Source of the DNA: Pholiota molesta
Taxonomy: Eukaryota > Basidiomycota > Agaricomycetes > Agaricales > Strophariaceae
Length of the DNA: 31,158 nt
Assembly: GCA_014925825.1 (NCBI GenBank)
Contig: JACGCK010000377.1
Span: forward strand, 1-31,158
Direction: 5' to 3'
Part shown: piece after piece, positions 1-9,759 of the stretch
Layout of the letters: each line of letters starts with the position of its first letter
Numbering within the stretch: position 1 is the stretch's first letter
Position numbers and translations under genes: made by a program
Notes under the pieces: model-generated
Databases searched by the model: none
What the model was told of the DNA's origin: nothing
Seen by the model: the letters and a program-made list of their open reading frames with translations, nothing else

Positions 1-5
1 TCCAG

Positions 6-309
6 CATAACCCCAAAAGATATTGAGTTGCATTTAGACACCTTCCAAGGCAGCGACGCGCCTATGCCACCCGTTGACATTCTCATTCGAACAAGCGGGG
101 CCAGGCGTTTCAGTGACTTCCTTCTTTGGCAGGTAAAATTTGTCTGTTCTAAAATGAGGATTGGGGTTTTACTCATACTACTGACGTTATTATCTTCGTT
201 TAAGGCATGTAATAATACCCAATTACAGTTTGTGCCGACTTTGTGGCCCACATTTGGACTGTGCGACCTTCTCCCCATCATACTCGACTACCAACGAAGT
301 CAGCGATAG
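6..309 (+). CDS. cis-prenyltransferase (dehydrodolichyl diphosphate synthase-like), 3' end only
   Basis: This is the last two exons of a cis-prenyltransferase gene cut by the left window edge. Exon 6-132 follows an AG acceptor at 4-5. An intron lies at 133-204, and the final exon 205-309 ends in TAG. The frame holds the family's last conserved block, DILIRTSG followed by RFSDFLLWQ, and then the LWP motif in the last exon. Enzymes of this family condense isopentenyl diphosphate in cis to make polyprenyl diphosphates such as the dolichol precursor, at the ER membrane. By eye about 60 of 75 residues match the complete copy at 3511-4669, and the intron lies at the same place, so the two are paralogues. 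As in that copy, the Glu that normally follows RTSG is Ala. The C-terminus is shorter and ends QRSQR. Confidence 0.85.
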
Positions 310-911
310 CTATACTCTTGTGAACTATGATGGCATATTGATAATGTTTGAGGAGCGCAAGCTACACAACCCTGTCATCTATAATTCCTTCAAGAAATGG
401 CTATTTTTAGGTACAGTAGTGTGAAGGCAGTAATTTCACACGCATCATTCTGGTGAGCGCTGAGCTTCGAAATGCGTTCTAGAGGCGCACTGGCCTCTAC
501 TGAGTCTGACATGTTACATGAATGTTACACGACTGGTATTTCCGGATGGAATCGAGTGAGCCGACTTCCTTGTTTTGCTAGATGATTGGAATGATTACTG
601 GTTAATGATCGACGACCGTTTCTGCAGACGTTGGGTAGCTCTCCGTCGGTGGCAGGCAGGCTTGCTCTTAAAATGCGGCAAAGTGGAAGTCCTCCATCCG
701 ATAACCAACCAATGTGTATATGGTCAGCCGAGCTCCTGCTGGTCCCACAGGTGGCTGTGCGTGGTATTCGAAGCATCGAATTCGAGATGGAATTGGACGG
801 AACCGGGAAGTGCGACTCCGCACGGACAGACCGGTCAGATAGAGACTTTGCACTGAAGTTTCAGTCATGGTGCTGCTTCTCGCCGAGGTCTTGTGAACGC
901 CTCAGCTGCGG
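310..911. other. intergenic, with a short relic matching 5110-5160
   Basis: No intact gene is visible between the cis-prenyltransferase end and the P450 promoter. On the minus strand around 690-740 a short stretch can be read as HIHIGWLS, which resembles HIDVGWLS read from about 5161 down to 5120 downstream of the second cis-prenyltransferase copy. The DNA matches imperfectly over about 35 bases, centred on CAACCAACCAA and TATATG. It is probably a decayed copy of the same downstream sequence. Overlapping frames in 525-987 show no family signature. Confidence 0.4.
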
Positions 912-919
912 TATATTTA
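912..919 (+). promoter_or_regulatory. TATA box of the P450 gene
   Basis: TATATTTA lies 76-83 bases upstream of the P450 start codon at 995. This fits a short fungal 5' leader. The call rests only on position and sequence. Confidence 0.5.
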
Positions 920-994
920 GTATAAGTAGCATTCAGCTGAATAACCCCAGGCTCCTCGCCTCCATCGTGTCAACTCACAGGCACTGAGCCCATC

Positions 995-3146
995 ATGACT
1001 AGTACCCTCCAGGTGGCATTCGTATTCGCGGGCACCGTTTTTTTATGGGCGCTTAATCGCGCGATCCAGACATCTTGGCGTAAAATACCATACCCACCTG
1101 GCCCGCCTCCTAAAGGCATACTCTCCGGGAATGAAGCGGATGTCTCTGTTCCGCTGCTGTGGAGGGTTTGTGCCGAGTGGGCAAATATCTATGGTGCCAT
1201 AATTTCGTGCTGCCTCAGAAACGTGCTCAGTGTATATTCATTTCAATTAGGAAACATCTTGTATTTGCGGGTTTCTAAGAAGCCTGTCATCATACTCAAC
1301 TCATTGGAGGACGCAAACGAGCTGTTTGAAAAGCGGTCTCACAATTATTCTTCACGACCAGTCACACCCATGTACAATCTGTACGTCATGTTGATAACTA
1401 CCTCTTCCTTGTATATTGATCACAATACTTCCAAAAAAAGCATGGGGTTGACTTTTTCCACTGCATTGAAGACATACGGCCCTGAATGGCGTCAGCATAG
1501 GCGAATACTGCAGCAGACCTTCAAACAAGAGTCATCCCTCGCATACAGACCTACCCAAACCCAAAAAATGCACGAAACGCTATATGGGCTTCTAACGAAT
1601 CCAATGGACTTTGAGGGCCTTATCAAGACGTGAGTCGGCCTCTTTAAATCATTCCTTTTATTCAACCTTAGTCTTCTAAACGCCGCCAGTTATGCAGGGG
1701 CTATCGTTCTGTCGGTGACTTACGGATACGATGTTGCGCCCAAGAACGATCACTTGGTTACTCTTTTGGAGAGCACCCGCCCTGCTTTCTCTCTAGGAAC
1801 ATCGCCTAGATGGATGATTAATACCTTTCCAATCCTGCGATACATTCCACGTTGGCTCCCTGGAACCGGGTTTAGAACCTATGCGTCCTCTGTCGAAAAG
1901 GTGGTCACTGAGCAACGCGAGGCTCCATTTAAATATACTGCAGATTCGTTGGTATGTTTTCTATTCATAATCCAACATAGGGATATATGACTTCAATGGA
2001 TACCAATAGGCATCAGGGAGCACACGCATCTCTGTGATCTCCAGCTTTTTGGAGAATTGTCACTCGGAAATGGATGTGAAAATATTGAAGGAAGCCGCCG
2101 CAACTGGATATGGTGGTACGTGTTTTTAATGCAGCAGGGGATCTACCAGAGCTTTATTCATTATTTTCTTCGTGAAAAGCGGGAGTTGGGACGGTAATAT
2201 TCTGTCAGACATCAAACTCAGACTTCTGCTAATTTTTGCACCCTAGACTGCATCCACGATAATGAATCTCTTCATTGCCATGATAACATTTCCGGATGTT
2301 CAAAAGAAAGCACAGTCCGAAATTGACCGTGTCATTGGCAGTGATCGACTCCCAAATTACGACGATCAACTGACTTTGCCGTATGTGACAGCCGTCCTGC
2401 GTGAAGTAGTTCGCTGGAAGCCACTGGTTCCACTTGGACTACCGCATGCCAGCAAGAATGATGATATATACCAAGGATACTACATTCCAAAAGGCAAGCC
2501 CTTGATATTGACTTTCAGCAGACTAAAGTTTTATTTGTACAGATACTGCACTTCATCCCAATGTCTGGTAGGTGGTTGTAATGATATGAGAGATACATAT
2601 GTACTCAATATTTTGCAGGGCAATGACGCGTGATTCGGAGAAATACCAGGATCCAGAGGCCTTCAACCCGGATCGATTTTTCGACGAGAATGGGGATTTA
2701 AATAATGATGATATCGGCTATGCATTTGGATTCGGTAGACGGTACGAATTATTCATGGTCTTTCTACGGCTCATATCGATAGATTTCTCTTATTTAGGAT
2801 TTGTCCCGGTCGTCATCTAGGCACCGCCTCGGTATACTTTTAATGATGCATCAGACCGTAGCTCATACTGACTTGGCTAAATAGGTTTGGCTGGCTATCG
2901 CTACAATCCTTTCGACTTTCACCATTGGGAAAGACAAGGATTCTTCGGGTAACGAATTGCCATTTGAAGCCAAGTTCACCGAAACTGGGGTTATTAGGTA
3001 GGCAGACAACGATTGTATTAACCTTTCCGTTCTAATATTGTGGATATTCAAGTTATCCACTTCCTTTCAAGTGCTCAGTGACGCCCAGATCAGATAGGGC
3101 TAGGCAGCTTATTCTGGAGGTGCGCGAAGTTGGGGCTCAATACTGA
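995..3146 (+). CDS. cytochrome P450 monooxygenase, 12 exons, complete
   Basis: Heme-thiolate monooxygenase, probably anchored in the ER, of the large basidiomycete group often annotated as O-methylsterigmatocystin oxidoreductase-like. Exons: 995-1193, 1251-1380, 1441-1629, 1672-1951, 2010-2115, 2180-2193, 2247-2493, 2543-2567, 2619-2741, 2798-2831, 2885-2997, 3053-3146. They sum to 1554 nt (517 aa), the usual P450 length. Visible landmarks are an N-terminal hydrophobic anchor, a PPGPPP hinge near residue 35, the K-helix ExxR (E359-R362), NPDRF, and the heme loop FGFGRRICPG with Cys440. The heme loop only appears after removing the intron 2742-2797. The I-helix motif, partly encoded by a 14-nt exon, reads AGVGTT, so the usual acidic residue is Gly305. 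Intron 2494-2542 must use a GC donor. The substrate is unknown. It lies between two cis-prenyltransferase copies. Confidence 0.92.
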
Positions 3147-3468
3147 ATTGTTTCTCGTTTGATTATTTAATGTATCTGCGACCATGAGTCAATCCTTGTA
3201 AATTAGTGTAAATTAGTGCCAAGAATCTGTCTGTTTCTGCCTTTTCGTGATTGACACTCAGATTGGAATACGATATGTCATGCACATGTCATACGGTGCC
3301 ATATTTCTGCTTAGTACAGATCACTTCATTCACATATAGCAGTAGCTAGTTCCAGAATCAGCTACTCAATAGTCTAAAGCCAGTCAGAAATTGATTCCAG
3401 AAGACGCGGACTTGCTTCTAGGTTCCCCTTTATTGCGGCCACTTATCAAAGACATTCTACAAAAGAGC
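3147..3468. other. intergenic, P450 3' region and cis-prenyltransferase promoter
   Basis: A 360-base AT-rich gap between two genes on the same strand. No open frame or repeat of note is seen. Both a 3' UTR and a promoter must fit here. Confidence 0.6.
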
Positions 3469-3475
3469 ATATATT
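3469..3475 (+). promoter_or_regulatory. TATA-like element of the cis-prenyltransferase gene
   Basis: CATATAT about 40 bases before the chosen ATG at 3511. A start near 3500 would skip the out-of-frame ATG at 3480, which supports 3511 as the initiator. Confidence 0.35.
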
Positions 3476-3510
3476 CTTGATGGAAAACGATACCATTCAG
3501 CGCGATAATC

Positions 3511-4669
3511 ATGCCACAAACACGAAGCCTTGCGGCGACGGCATACTACTGGCTCTCTTCTATAATCACCAACAGCGCCATCAGTATTATGTCCAAGGTA
3601 GTCTCAATAGGGCCCATGCCTCGACATATCGCATTTATTATGGATGGCAATCGTCGTTATGCGCGCATGCACGGTATTCCCGAAAGTCAAGCACATACCA
3701 ATGGATACTATCAACTGAGCTACGTGAGCTCATTCTATAACATCGAATAATTACTTTTGTTGATGTCGCAATCACTCGCATTCTTCGTATACTTTCGTAT
3801 GTCTCAGCTCATGGGACATTGGCTTAACAGGACCAATGTTGAGTGTGTGTCGATATATGGATGGTCTATTTTAAACTTCGGACGGAAAGAATCGGAAGTT
3901 GCAGACGCTATGAAATTGATGACAGAAACTCTTGAGGATTTTGCAACATTGTGCGTCAGTCGCGGTCTGTCCATACTCAGGCTCAATTGTAGATCATGCT
4001 GAAAACGCATTAAATTATAGGGACGAGCTGGAAAAGCATGGTGTCCGAGTCAGCTTCCTTGGAAGAATTGAATTACTCCCATTATCGATTCAAGAAGGAA
4101 TTGCCAAGATTCACGACAGGACTCGTAATTACAATCGGTGCGTTGCGTGGTATTCATGAAGTACTTCAATAGCTCAAAGCATACTATTTTCCAGTCGTTT
4201 TATGAATATTTACCTCGCATATACCTCAAGTGATGAGATGGCTAGAAGTATTGAAGCCTGTGTCAATTCGTCGATCAAGGACGTAGAAAGGTATATCCTC
4301 TAATATATAATATTAAACAAAAGCCACAAATCCGACTAGGGCTCTAATTTCGTTGCTCCAGCATTACTCCAACGGCTATCGAGTTACACTTAGACACCTT
4401 CCACGGTAATGTCATACCTATGCCACCCGTTGACATTCTCGTTCGGACAAGCGGCGCAAAGCGTTTCAGTGACTTCTTCCTTTGGCAGGTAGAGCTTTTC
4501 GCTTCTATAATGAGGGACTGAACCTCGCTCATATGTATCTTCACCTTAGGCATGCAGCAACACCCAGCTGCAGTTTGTGCCGACCTTATGGCCAGCATTT
4601 GGACTTCGAGATCTTTTGCCCATCATACTGGATTTCCAGCGAGCAAAAATGTATCATAATCTACTTTGA
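3511..4669 (+). CDS. cis-prenyltransferase (dehydrodolichyl diphosphate synthase-like), 6 exons, divergent
   Basis: Exons 3511-3723, 3808-3950, 4021-4137, 4195-4290, 4362-4488 and 4550-4669 join in phase to 816 nt (271 aa), close to the usual size of the family. The order of conserved blocks is complete: [13 protein letters not shown] (D45 is the metal-binding Asp), the QAHTNGY block, [42 protein letters not shown] and FLWQ, then LWP. In this family the enzyme adds isopentenyl units in cis, typically to make dolichol precursors. Compared with the usual eukaryotic motifs SIENF, TSR(D/H)E and RTSGE, this protein has L93, S170 and A222, so three generally conserved polar residues are replaced. 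It may therefore be a neofunctionalised or weakly active paralogue rather than the housekeeping dolichol enzyme. It is the second copy of a duplication flanking the P450. Confidence 0.88.
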
Positions 4670-4689
4670 ATCCTCACGAATTTCTATTC

Positions 4690-5200
4690 TTATGTTACAT
4701 TCGTTCCACCGCCTCCGTTCAACTTTCTTGCCGCGCTGGACACGACGCTGAACAACGGTGCAATACGGCCATAGCCACCCACGGCTGAGCGAAAGTACTT
4801 GCTCCATTGATTGTCAATGCTCTGGTTTGCTTTGAAGTACAGAGCAGTGAATAGTAGCGCTGAATCCTTGAGCTGGTAGATAATGGAATTTGGGTCCAGT
4901 GTGGAATGGCGCATCCGCATGGACAAGCCACTGGTATTGAGTACACCGATCAAATAAACGTTCGGCATGTATAATTGGAAAGCATCAACGATCGCCCGCC
5001 CCAAGTCGCGTCGCAAGATATCGCAGGAGGTGTCCAGGAATGTGTTCGCGTACATCCGCCAGCGGCGAGAGTGAACAAGTAAGCGCTGGTCGCGCATTAG
5101 CGTTGTCCGGTGACGATGGTCCATCGCAGACAACCAACCAACATCTATATGTCCACGAGAGGAGAGACAAAGTAACCGAAAAGGTGGCACGGAAAAGCAC
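4690..5200 (-). pseudogene. possible decayed membrane-protein gene fragment
   Basis: A 166-codon open frame runs on the minus strand from about 5190 to 4690, convergent with the cis-prenyltransferase. It contains MPNVYLIGVLN and LLFTALYF, which could be membrane helices. An overlapping frame reads TYRCWLVV near 5161-5140, reminiscent of the YRCW-type motif in multi-pass basidiomycete membrane proteins. I could not build a full gene with an initiator, consistent splice sites and a recognisable domain. A related short stretch occurs near 690-740 after the other cis-prenyltransferase copy. The call is weak: it may be a relic, or coincidence. Confidence 0.25.
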
Positions 5201-6706
5201 AGACATAGGCACGGTAAACAATATGGGTAGTGAATATGAAAAAGCCCCGTTAAGGAGTATCGATCAACTGGATCTGTAGTAGCCGTCGTCGTGGCGATCT
5301 CCTAAGTATGAAGACATGTTCGTACCCATATTCATATCCATATCTATGTCCAGAGCCTGAGCCCGAGATTGAGCCCGAGAGCCGTGCCGCGTGAATACGG
5401 CCAAGTCAAACAGACAGAAAATGACCGACGGAGAGATTAATTTTTTTTTGAACATACACAAGGATAATAAAGGCAGAGATCCAGATGCACCGACGCGCCA
5501 GGGATGAACGCACGGAAATAGAGCGCGACAGCAGCCATGGTGCCAGCGCCAGTGAATGGCTGGTGGCGAATGTTCCTCGCTGAGCATCGACAATGAAAAC
5601 TGCACGGAGCTCGAGACGACGACGATTCAAGGTCAAAATTTGAACCAAATCAGACATGCCTCCACCAGTAAACCAGAGCCACAAGTAACCAGACCAGAAA
5701 CCGATAGCGCAATGTGCCATCCTCTCCTCTTAGCAATACACTTCTCCGTGCTGCGATGACTGGGATACACGCGCTGCTAACACAGGAGAACGCACCGTTT
5801 GTCCTGCGGTGCACATTTCCGCCCAACGATTTTGGACGTGCACCGTTGCACGGTGATGCACTGCCTCCATTTCTCTTCCGCTGATTCCAAAGCGGATTCC
5901 CCAGGGAGGTGGATACATACATTGTATGATGGTGCATGCGACATTGCGCTCAGGCCCTGGCCGATGAGCACTCGCTCCACCCTGCACTGCAGCCAAACCG
6001 CAGCATCCTCCGAAACACATGAAGGGGGCGAAGAGCACCGCGAGCTACGGCGCGAGCATGGCGTGGCATGGCTGGCGAGCTTACCATAACAGAAATTTCG
6101 GATCGAAGGGTTGACCGCTCAAGCGCTCACTGTCGCTGTGGATCAGGCCTCCGAGATCGATTCGGGAGGCGCGCCAGCCAGTGCCACACACAAAGACGCA
6201 CCGCCTGCATTTCGGTGTTTTCATCTTTCATCGTCATTTTCAAAGCGCCAGGATGAAAGACGAAAATGTGTCATCAAAGGGTAAAATGTCGATGCAGATT
6301 TGAACCATCAGAGCGATTGATGTCGTTAGAGAGTTAGAGTATACTGTCGTTGCTGCGCAGGAGCCCACTAGGTTGGGCGGAGGAGAGAGTCAAAGCATGG
6401 TCGCGGAAGTTTCCGGTGCTCTTGGACGAACTGACCTTACATAATCACCTATCTCAACATCTTACCACCACTCGCACTCCAGATATTTGCCAGATATGCT
6501 CACAAAGAACGACGGCGCTCACGGAATAAGTACAATTCCTTGGTAATTCCTATTCGTATGACTCAATTTAGACGATACTTGAAGTAACTGACATACTATA
6601 TACGGTATACCCTACAGATTTTCATGCTGGCTTTGTCCGAGTCCCTCTGGGTGTCTGGAAGTTAACTGCTTTACCATCGATATCTCGCCCGATTCGGGGC
6701 TTTCAG
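5201..6706. other. intergenic, no supported gene
   Basis: About 1.5 kb in which several frames of 60-113 codons overlap on both strands without one clear winner. A hydrophobic minus-strand stretch near 5720-5650 reads GFWSGYLWLWF. It could belong to the fragment at 4690-5200, but I found no splice chain that joins them. AT-rich sequence at 6530-6620 may be promoter for the gene at 6707. Confidence 0.4.
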
Positions 6707-7096
6707 ATGGAGCACCCGGCGTCTGAGGCGGATGGGCAGGTGCCGCTGTTCATGCAGCCCGATGCGCCGTTCTACATCAACATCATGCAGGGGCTGCTCT
6801 ATTCGATGAATGCGGACGCTGCTGAGGAGGTTCATCGATGGCTGCAGAAGCGATGCCCGTGCCGGCCTGGGACGTATGCGCCTCTCGATCGCGCGCTGAA
6901 GAAGCTCGCGGATTTGAAGGTGCTTTTGGCAGCAAGGGCTCCTGCTCGGAGTGCACCCAAACCTGTATGTTGTTTATCTCTTTCATGCTTTATTCAGTCT
7001 GATTTGTTTATTTAGATAAACGCTCTGTGGATTCGACCTCCTGTCATGATTGGTCAGGAGGTTTCTCACCGTCGAAGACAGCGGTGGATTGCCTGA
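6707..7096 (+). CDS. small hypothetical protein, two exons
   Basis: I do not recognise this protein. Exon 6707-6964, a GT-AG intron 6965-7015 (GTATGT donor, TTTAG acceptor) and exon 7016-7096 join in phase to a 112-residue product. The first exon has strongly GC-rich third positions, unlike the surrounding spacer, which is the main reason to call it coding. It holds an amphipathic stretch (INIMQGLLYSMNADAAEEV) and a short CPC motif, then a basic C-terminus ending RRRQRWIA. No signal peptide or membrane helix is visible. An AG directly precedes the ATG, so this exon could be internal to a longer gene starting further left. Confidence 0.4.
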
Positions 7097-7426
7097 GGTG
7101 AATTCTATATGCAAAACGCCTATCTGGTCGTACAAATCTCACGATTGAATAGAATATAGACCTACAGCTCACGTCATTGAGTGCCGCGCTAATCGTCTCC
7201 AGTAACCCAAATACGACATATACCGCTCTCGGCGCTAAGGAATCAGTGACTACGACTTCAACCCAATTTGCTCCACACAGCCAACCTGATACTGGCGCCT
7301 CTATCGTGACGGTTTCTGAGCCCCGCAACGTCTCTCGTAGTCTCCCAAAAAGTCAAAACCGCCATTCATTGAAACCAAATGATTACCGACACTCAACGAT
7401 TCCTACGTAATAAATTTATCCTCGAG
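7097..7426. other. intergenic between two convergent genes
   Basis: 330 bases between the stop of the small plus-strand gene and the stop of the minus-strand secreted protein. The overlapping frames here show no family features. Only 3' ends need to fit. Confidence 0.5.
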
Positions 7427-8668
7427 CTAATACCACTTTTCGAATATGGCGATGTCATCGACATACATGGCATGGTTGTAGGAAATCCCATCCTGCAATA
7501 CGAACGTATCTGCTGGACCTCCCTGCGAGACGACCTCTGCCTGAATATTGAGGAAGATTAAGTTATTGGAAGGCCCGGATTGTACAACATTAACCGCCGG
7601 AGCACCGTTCCACAGCGCAGACATCAACGGCCCGTTAAAGCTTGCAGGGGGCGGGGAGTAGTCGCTCAGCGTGTAGAAGAACGATATGACATATGTCTTG
7701 CCCACGACGCCGTTCATGTTCTGCGTGTATGTCAATGTGGAACCAATGTATGGGAAGGGGCTGGGGTCGGCGACTGGTGAGAAGAAGAAGAACGCAGACG
7801 AGGTGCCGCTGTGCGCTGGGAAGTTGTCGACGAGGATGAAATCCGTATTCGGCTGCGGGATATCGCGATCCCAGAAAGCGCTCGGGACGAAAGGGCATCC
7901 GCTGTTCGGGGTGAGGATGCAGGTGTAGTCTTGGAAGGAACCGTCTTGGATCAAGCTGACGCGGCTATAGCCACGCGAGCTTGTGACCTGGAGGTTGGTC
8001 TGCCCGGTGTTGGTTGCGGTAGAGCTGTCGGTAACCGTATTGTACTGGATGGATAGGCGTAAAGAATTAGCGATGATACACCCGGTGAGGCTCCTCAGTC
8101 ACTAGTCACTAACCATACTACAGACGTTCGTCGTCGCAGTACCGTTGACTACGGCGGTCCAAATGTTGAAATAGATACAAGGACCACTGGTCGCGTCGTA
8201 GCCGCGCGTGTTACAAGCTGCGGCGCAACCAGCTACATCGTACGTCGGAAGGGATACGAAGCCCATATACTAATGGTAACACAGAAGCGTTTAGTTACGC
8301 ACTAACACGCAGTATAGATTACTCACCCCATTCGCATTGTTGGCCCCATTGGTAGGACCAAAGGTCAGCTCGAAGAAATTAGGCACTGGAGGCGAGGCCT
8401 GTCTGGCTTCGTTGTCTCTTGGGGTTTTCGGCGAGGCACCTTTATGTTTAATAACATCGGAAAAAATGGAATTAAAATCCGTTGGATTTCTAGCGGGTCT
8501 AGCGGGTCGGTTGAAGCCTTTAGGAACACCAGTCGCTGTTATATTAGACGCTGCAATATTATTCCATGTCAGTCTGTCCCAGGTCTATTGGAAAAAGGTA
8601 GTTGACGCACCAGCATGGGCAAATGTTGCAAATATGAGTCCGGTGGCTAAAGTGACAGAGCACCGCAT
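7427..8668 (-). CDS. secreted protein with apple-like and jelly-roll (CBM-like) regions, copy A
   Basis: Four exons on the minus strand: 8668-8611, 8550-8327, 8269-8114 and 8044-7427, 1056 nt in total (351 aa). The product starts with a signal peptide (MRCSVTLATGLIFATFAHA). Next comes a variable linker, then the block FFELTFGPTNGANNANG and YMGFVSLPTYDVAGCAAACN with paired cysteines, like the PAN/apple-type segment seen in many fungal secreted proteins. The last exon encodes a beta-rich region starting IQDGSFQDYTC, with AHSGTSSAFFFFSP and ending DDIAIFEKWY. This resembles a carbohydrate-binding jelly roll, which is my inference from pattern alone. The likely role is extracellular or wall-associated glycan binding. 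Exon phases and lengths match copy B at 9760-10993 exactly for exons 2 and 3, so the pair arose by tandem duplication. Confidence 0.85.
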
Positions 8669-8730
8669 TGTACGATGGAAACAAATGGAATGTAAGACTG
8701 AGTCTGTCGATGTACGCTGCTGCTCGAAGG

Positions 8731-8739
8731 CCTTTTATA
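8731..8739 (-). promoter_or_regulatory. TATA box of secreted protein copy A
   Basis: Minus-strand TATAAAAGG ends 62 bases before the start codon at 8668. This is a near-perfect consensus at a typical distance and supports the chosen start. Confidence 0.65.
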
Positions 8740-9759
8740 CCTGAGAATTTAAAGAAAACCAAAACAAGGCCAATAGGCCCCAACTAAAATCAATATTAAT
8801 ATTAAGGACCGTCTAACCTCCGGATGATTAGCAGCTCTACACATGTCAAGCGCTTAGAGCGCTTAGAAGTTGGACAGATGCCTCGCGAAGTACGGACAGG
8901 TTCCTGAGAAAGATATGTACGGCAGTGCACACCTTTCAGACTATGCAATCATGCAGGTTGCTGCTGGCTTATGTATGCCGTAGCCTTATAATAATAAGAA
9001 AGTATCATAAAAAAGCTGCCTTCATTCATGTTCATTGGTAAACTCCTTTAACGCAAGACCACCACAACTCCGAGTCCCTGATTTCTAAAAATAGAAACTT
9101 GGATTGATATCCAGCTGTTCATCGCCCTGGACATAAGTAATACAGTATCTATTGCGTCCAACGTAGGCATACAGGTATAGAAGTACATCCGTGATAGATG
9201 GATGTTCGCATGCACAGCTGACATCAGAAAGACCAACGTATGTATGTGGAACAAAGCAATTTGGATAGTTCCGCCCATTCTGCGAATACAATTAAGTGTC
9301 GAGTTGGATTCGCATGAGGCGGTATTGGTAGTATGGATAATGGGATTGTCACTCATCAATACATAGTAGTCAGCGGAACGTCTCCCAATTTTGACACGCT
9401 CCTCAGGCCTCGACATTAATCTTTGCCGGGTGATGGATAGCTTGCCCACAATACAAAACTTGAAACTATTAACAATCTCATGATGGCTGATGCCATGGGC
9501 CACATTAAAGTGCTTTTCTGGTAAAATCCCTAACTATCTTAGGTTGATCAGGTGCATTGCCAAAATAGACGCCTGTATTGGTTTGCTTTTAATATCCCAG
9601 CGCTTAGACCCAGCCGGGACTCACACCGGTCCCCTTTGCGAGTTCACAACATCGAACAAGACGCAGAGTCAAACATCACACGCTTGAAAAAAATAATACA
9701 ACATTTCGATTCAATTGTCCTTAAAAAATTGACTACAGTCAGACAGAGAACCACCGCAG
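8740..9759. other. intergenic between the tandem secreted-protein genes
   Basis: About 1 kb holding the promoter of copy A and the 3' region of copy B. A 151-codon minus-strand frame at 9048-9503 is the longest open stretch. It has no signal peptide, family motif or codon bias, and I do not call it. The sequence is AT-rich around 8990-9050 and 9680-9740. Confidence 0.5.

Noticed and set aside
3477..3740. Alternative frame starting near 3480 as the cis-prenyltransferase start
   Set aside because: It is out of frame with the MDGNRR motif; the TATA position puts the transcript start after it.
9048..9503. 151-codon minus-strand open frame
   Set aside because: No motif, signal peptide or codon bias. 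One or two frames this long are expected by chance in a six-frame 31 kb window.
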